A stretch of 64,000 bases of DNA from Flavobacterium commune (GTDB taxonomy: Bacteria > Bacteroidota > Bacteroidia > Flavobacteriales > Flavobacteriaceae). A model generated the notes under the pieces. That model was given only the letters and a program-made list of their open reading frames with translations, made no database searches and was not told where the DNA came from. Where the stretch lies: positions 2,108,001 to 2,172,000 of the forward strand of contig NZ_CP017774.1 of the NCBI RefSeq assembly GCF_001857965.1, read 5' to 3'. How positions within the stretch are numbered: position 1 is the stretch's first letter; every line of letters begins with the position of its first letter. Of this stretch, positions 61,088 to 64,000 are shown in pieces. Position numbers and translations under genes: made by a program.

Positions 61088-62383
61088 ATGAGAGAAATTG
61101 AATTTTACATACAAAGCGAGCCTACAAACGAGCCTGTTAAAATTAAAATCAAGGTAGGTATGCGGGACTTCTCTGAAGTAAAATTATACATCCCAAAAGT
61201 GGACGGAAAACCAACGGTTTTACCCAATCACCGTTGGTATGTGTACTATTATTTCAGGAATCCGGATACTGGTAAAATGGAAAAAATTAAGGATTATTGC
61301 AAAATAAATACTTATAAAACTGTTGCCGAACGCAAAGAAGTTGGTCAGGTTTGGGTAGATAGTTATACGGTACTTTTGAATCAGGGTTTAAATCCTTTTG
61401 TTAAAAATTCACTGGCTCCAAAAAAAGAAGTTAACGAGTTTGAGAACGCAACATATTCGGTCAAAAAAGCATTGCAGTATGCTTATGACAATAAGCTTGG
61501 TTCTTGGAAAAAATCAACGGCTGACGATTACAGAATACGCTTAGGTGTGTTTATGGAATGGATTGAAAAGAACAAGCTGGTAAACAAAGATATAAGCGAA
61601 CTAAAAGAAGTTCATATAGTTACGTTTATGAACTGGCTGATTAAACCTGAGCCAAAAGGCAGGGGAGTAGGTGGAACTTCGCAAGACAATTATAAAAGGT
61701 GTTTGTCCGGACTTTTTGGTAAATTGGTTAAAGATAAAATCATACCTAAAAATATCATTGCTGAAATAGATACCAAAAAAGACGACCCGATTAAAAATAC
61801 ACCTTTTACCGGATATGAAGTAAAAGCAATTAGGGATTATTTACTTGAAAACGACAAGCAATTGTACCACTTTATACAGTTTGTGATCTATACTTTTTTA
61901 CGTCCAAGGGAAATTATTCGATTGAAAGTGTCCGACATTAATTTGCGTGAAAAATATTTAAAAGTTGAGACAAAATCGGAAAGAAAGAAGATAAAAAAAT
62001 TAGTCGGACCGGTGTTAGACTGGCTGGAAGAAATTAATATAAACAACTTACCGAGCGATGCACATTTATTTACCAACTTAGGTTCTTATTTTGTGTGGAC
62101 GGCCACCGAAAAATCTAAAGTTGACCATTTTGGAAACCGTTTTGCCAAGGTAAAAGAGAAGCTTAAATTTAACGGTGATTATGGTATTTACAGTTTCAGG
62201 CATACGGCAGCAATGGACTTGTTTCACGCCTTTATGAAACAAGGAATGACGGAACATGAAAGTATTTTAAAACTGATGCCGATTACCGGACACGCCAGCG
62301 AAACAGCATTAAGAAATTATCTTAGAGATATTGGCGGGATGCTGCCAAAAGACTACGGAGAGGATTATACGTTAGAATTTTAG
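61088..62383 (+). CDS. Tyrosine recombinase/integrase
   Basis: About 431 residues from the ATG at 61088 (MREIEFYIQSEP). The frame is open further upstream into tRNA-Leu, which is chance. An N-terminal Arm-type/SAM-like core-binding part (about 110-230; TYSVKKALQYAYDNKLGSWK) precedes the catalytic domain. That domain has Arg272 (TFLRPREIIRLK), the YSFRHT box (Arg371 and His372; a Tyr replaces the first His of HxxRH), His402 (ITGHASETAL) and the nucleophile Tyr411 (RNYLRD). It should insert and excise the element starting here. A Bacteroidota phage- or ICE-type integrase fits. Confidence 0.92.
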   Translation: MREIEFYIQSEPTNEPVKIKIKVGMRDFSEVKLYIPKVDGKPTVLPNHRWYVYYYFRNPDTGKMEKIKDYCKINTYKTVAERKEVGQVWVDSYTVLLNQGLNPFVKNSLAPKKEVNEFENATYSVKKALQYAYDNKLGSWKKSTADDYRIRLGVFMEWIEKNKLVNKDISELKEVHIVTFMNWLIKPEPKGRGVGGTSQDNYKRCLSGLFGKLVKDKIIPKNIIAEIDTKKDDPIKNTPFTGYEVKAIRDYLLENDKQLYHFIQFVIYTFLRPREIIRLKVSDINLREKYLKVETKSERKKIKKLVGPVLDWLEEININNLPSDAHLFTNLGSYFVWTATEKSKVDHFGNRFAKVKEKLKFNGDYGIYSFRHTAAMDLFHAFMKQGMTEHESILKLMPITGHASETALRNYLRDIGGMLPKDYGEDYTLEF

Positions 62384-62421
62384 CCTTTACTGTAATAATT
62401 TTAATGATTTTCGTAATACAA

Positions 62422-62718
62422 ATGATAACAAGCGATACATTATCACAAATAGAATCCCTTTTTAGAACTTTACAAATGTTGAGTTGCCCCAGTGTTCAAA
62501 TTTATGACGAAAGGCAGGAATACCGATGTTATTGTTTATGGGCTAAAGGTTGGAATTGGAAAAGAGAATCATCTTCAGTACACATCAATTTCCCAAAAGA
62601 AAAAGTAAACGCCTGGCTTTTGAAAAATTGGGAGAAACGAAAAACCAAAATTCCGCACGAATCTTTTATGATTGAGTTTCCAAATGAAGAAATTGTACGT
62701 TTTGGCTTCAAGGTATAA
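62422..62718 (+). CDS. Small unknown protein of the mobile element
   Basis: About 98 residues from the ATG at 62422 (MITSDTLSQIESLFRTLQML); an earlier ATG at 62404 is open. It is Trp-rich in the middle (CLWAKGWNWKRESSSVHINF) and basic. It lies 38 bases after the integrase gene and is followed by a hairpin (AAACCGC/GCGGTTT, about 62723-62748). No family was recognised. It may be a small element-encoded regulator, but nothing shows this. Confidence 0.6.
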   Translation: MITSDTLSQIESLFRTLQMLSCPSVQIYDERQEYRCYCLWAKGWNWKRESSSVHINFPKEKVNAWLLKNWEKRKTKIPHESFMIEFPNEEIVRFGFKV

Positions 62719-62825
62719 AAAAACCGCCTACAGATAGCAAGCGGTTTTCAAGTGGTATTCTTAGGAATGAACTTATTTTCATCAAATATACAAAACTTAT
62801 GAGAAAAGCCAATCAAATATGCCTA

Positions 62826-62996
62826 CTACTTTTTTTTTACAGCCGTTTTCTTTTTAGCAGCCACTTTCTTTTTAACTGGTTTTTTTGCTGATGCGACTTT
62901 GACTACTCCACCGCCTTTTACGTATTTGTAACCTTTTTTTAAATGTGTTCCACAAGCTGTTGTTGCTTCTTTCTTCGATACTTTTTTTGTTGCCAT
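62826..62996 (-). CDS. Lysine-rich small basic protein (histone-H1-like tail)
   Basis: A 56-residue reading frame on the minus strand from the ATG at 62996 to TAG at 62826. It has one Cys and one His in the core (ATTACGTHLKKGYKYVKGGG). The C-terminal half is almost only Lys, Ala and Val (AKKPVKKKVAAKKKTAVKKK), as in histone-H1-like DNA-binding proteins. DNA or RNA binding is inferred from charge. It is the downstream-most of four codirectional genes on the element. Confidence 0.75.
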   Translation of the reverse strand: MATKKVSKKEATTACGTHLKKGYKYVKGGGVVKVASAKKPVKKKVAAKKKTAVKKK

Positions 62997-63003
62997 GATA
63001 ATT

Positions 63004-63024
63004 TTGGTTTAATGGTGATTAATT
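63004..63024 (-). repeat. 21-bp leader repeat, copy 1
   Basis: TTGGTTTAATGGTGATTAATT (plus strand) occurs here and again at 63284-63304, each just upstream of a minus-strand start codon. Confidence 0.9.
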
Positions 63025-63029
63025 GGTGA

Positions 63030-63278
63030 TTATAGTTGACTTCTTAATTTCTCAACTACTTTTATTTCTGTTTTAATTTTAGAAATTCTAATTGCTGTAA
63101 TTGGTTCGCCATGTAAATAAGCATATTTCATACCTCCGGAAGCTCCTTTCTTTTGGTAATTTAATAGATCTTTTAAATGCGAACTAAGTTCGTTGAATGT
63201 TTTCGTTAAAAATGTTTTTTTAGCTGCTGTTGTTTTTTTAGTGGCTAATTCTGATTTATAATATTCAAATGCGTTCAT
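63030..63278 (-). CDS. Unknown 82-residue protein of the mobile element
   Basis: An 82-residue basic protein (MNAFEYYKSELATKKTTAAK, with ASGGMKYAYLHGEPITAIRI in the second half). It has helical spacing but no recognised family. The 21-bp leader repeat precedes it. It lies 33 bases upstream of the Lys-rich gene and 24 bases downstream of the 63-residue gene. Confidence 0.6.
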   Translation of the reverse strand: MNAFEYYKSELATKKTTAAKKTFLTKTFNELSSHLKDLLNYQKKGASGGMKYAYLHGEPITAIRISKIKTEIKVVEKLRSQL

Positions 63279-63283
63279 AACGG

Positions 63284-63304
63284 TTGGTTTAATGGTGATT
63301 AATT
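63284..63304 (-). repeat. 21-bp leader repeat, copy 2
   Basis: Exact copy of 63004-63024, ending in the stop codon of the 63-residue gene. Confidence 0.9.
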
Positions 63305-63494
63305 ATTTATGATATTTTGATTTTGGTTGCTCGAATGGTTTACCTTTTTTATCGAACAATTCTTTTACTATTGGCAAAAATGGTTGTGGTTCAAATTTTA
63401 TAGGTTCAGGTATTAAAGCCTTGAAATGCTTTTCATTTTGTAATTCTTGCAAACGCATTAGTATTGCATATATCCTTAATTTTCGTACTAGCAT
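63303..63494 (-). CDS. Unknown 63-residue protein of the mobile element
   Basis: A 63-residue protein (MLVRKLRIYAILMRLQEL start; Pro-rich middle EPIKFEPQPFLPIVKEL; basic end). No family recognised. It starts 12 bases after the end of the ATPase gene on the minus strand, so it is probably co-transcribed with it. Confidence 0.55.
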   Translation of the reverse strand: MLVRKLRIYAILMRLQELQNEKHFKALIPEPIKFEPQPFLPIVKELFDKKGKPFEQPKSKYHK

Positions 63495-63506
63495 TTTTGT
63501 CCTTTT

Positions 63507-64000
63507 TTAAATTCTCTCTACTTCTTCAAATTGCAAATCTTCTTCCTCTTCTTCGGGTTGAACTAATTTTGCGGTGGCAATGTTATAATGCAGTTCGTCT
63601 AACGAACGATTTTGATAACGGTTTTTGTCGGCATAAACATAGTTGTCTTTGAAATCAGGAAATTTTTCTACAAACAGAATTACATCGCCATCAAATTGAC
63701 TGGATGAACCTCCACGCATTTTGCCGTCTGTAGTCAACTGGTAAATAATAACAAACAGTTTGCCGTCATATTTTTTCCTGAAAGTTTCATCTAAGGAAAT
63801 TTTATTGTCCATTGATAACAATTTGCTAAAACTATCAATTACAATTACGTCATTGCGTAGAATTAAATCTTTAATATCCTGCATCGAATTAATTTCAGGG
63901 CTATCAATAGTAGCCTTTGCATTTTCATTCCAAAAACGTTCTGCTTTGTCTTCATACAAAGCACTCTCAGGATGTTCTTCTATGGAAGCGTGACCTACTT
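63507..64000 (-). CDS. RecA/RadA-like P-loop ATPase, C-terminal part (cut by window edge)
   Basis: The frame runs off the right edge without a start, so only the C-terminal 164 residues or so are seen. A Walker-B-like strand (NDVIVIDSFSKLL) is followed by KLFVIIYQLTTDGKMRGGSS and GDVILFVEKF, then YVYADKNRYQN. This order matches the RecA-fold core of RadA/DnaB-type ATPases, in which a strand ending in Gln, a TKDG-like turn and a KNR finger follow. An acidic C-terminal tail (QPEEEEEDLQFEEVE) ends it. Probably a recombination or replication ATPase of the element. The Walker A motif lies beyond the window. Confidence 0.6.
   Translation of the reverse strand, partial: VGHASIEEHPESALYEDKAERFWNENAKATIDSPEINSMQDIKDLILRNDVIVIDSFSKLLSMDNKISLDETFRKKYDGKLFVIIYQLTTDGKMRGGSSSQFDGDVILFVEKFPDFKDNYVYADKNRYQNRSLDELHYNIATAKLVQPEEEEEDLQFEEVERI

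Noticed and set aside
62195..62203. Integrase possibly inactive because Tyr replaces the first His of HxxRH
   Set aside because: The remaining Arg, His and Tyr residues are in place, and this position varies in many active Bacteroidota integrases as I recall.

Overview
The window looks like chromosome of a Flavobacterium-type bacterium (Bacteroidota, Flavobacteriia). It is AT-rich and genes lack clear Shine-Dalgarno sites. Several promoters fit the Bacteroidota form TTTG-N(16-20)-TAnnTTTG. Type IX secretion (T9SS) parts, DUF4270, DUF6089, DUF4907, DUF4403 and DUF1573 families, a PorP/SprF protein and a FolK-deoxynucleoside kinase fusion all point the same way. The exact species cannot be told from the sequence alone.

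Layout. 1-3342: a partial DUF4403 lipoprotein gene, then a TolC-like channel and an HlyD-type adaptor. 3399-7913: tsaB, then a short KdpD-like sensor kinase, its KdpE-like regulator and a Kup potassium transporter. 8276-10858: an Nfu-type Fe-S protein, a PorP/SprF protein and a gamma-carbonic anhydrase. 10859-14882 (minus): outer-membrane barrel, Kelch lipoprotein, DUF4907, LytS-type kinase and LytTR regulator, facing away from a DUF4270 lipoprotein and its barrel partner (15113-17677). 17679-26146 (minus): murI and the envelope-biogenesis block ompH-ompH-bamA-uppS-DUF6089, then nadK and a CBS protein; pdxJ and an alpha/beta hydrolase diverge from it. 27976-31008: two GH43 glycosidases. 31098-34454: a small membrane protein and a copper-type heavy-metal cluster. 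34719-36660: a MOSC protein, an LprI-like protein and a TPR protein. 36926-41986: tig, clpP, clpX and serB. 42099-44367: five short genes alternating SRPBCC and VOC folds. 44423-60710: a GH3-family protein, DUF2797, a higBA toxin-antitoxin pair, AsmA, sppA, folK-dNK, a large T9SS lectin-like protein, a TrmH-type methyltransferase, DUF1573 and mutS.

At 60862-61034 two tRNA genes (Gly-GCC, Leu-UAA) end the core segment. A tyrosine recombinase starts 54 bases after tRNA-Leu, followed by small unknown proteins, a lysine-rich basic protein and part of a RecA/RadA-like ATPase. This is most simply the left end of an integrated mobile element that used tRNA-Leu as its attachment site and runs off the right edge.

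Intergenic spaces hold strong terminators and several palindromic or tandem repeats of the kind that recur in Flavobacterium genomes. No CRISPR array, rRNA or insertion-sequence transposase was seen. The least explained items are the Kelch/DUF4907/LytS-LytTR group with a repeated motif in its divergent control region, the predicted near-leaderless higB transcript, and the mobile element beginning at tRNA-Leu.
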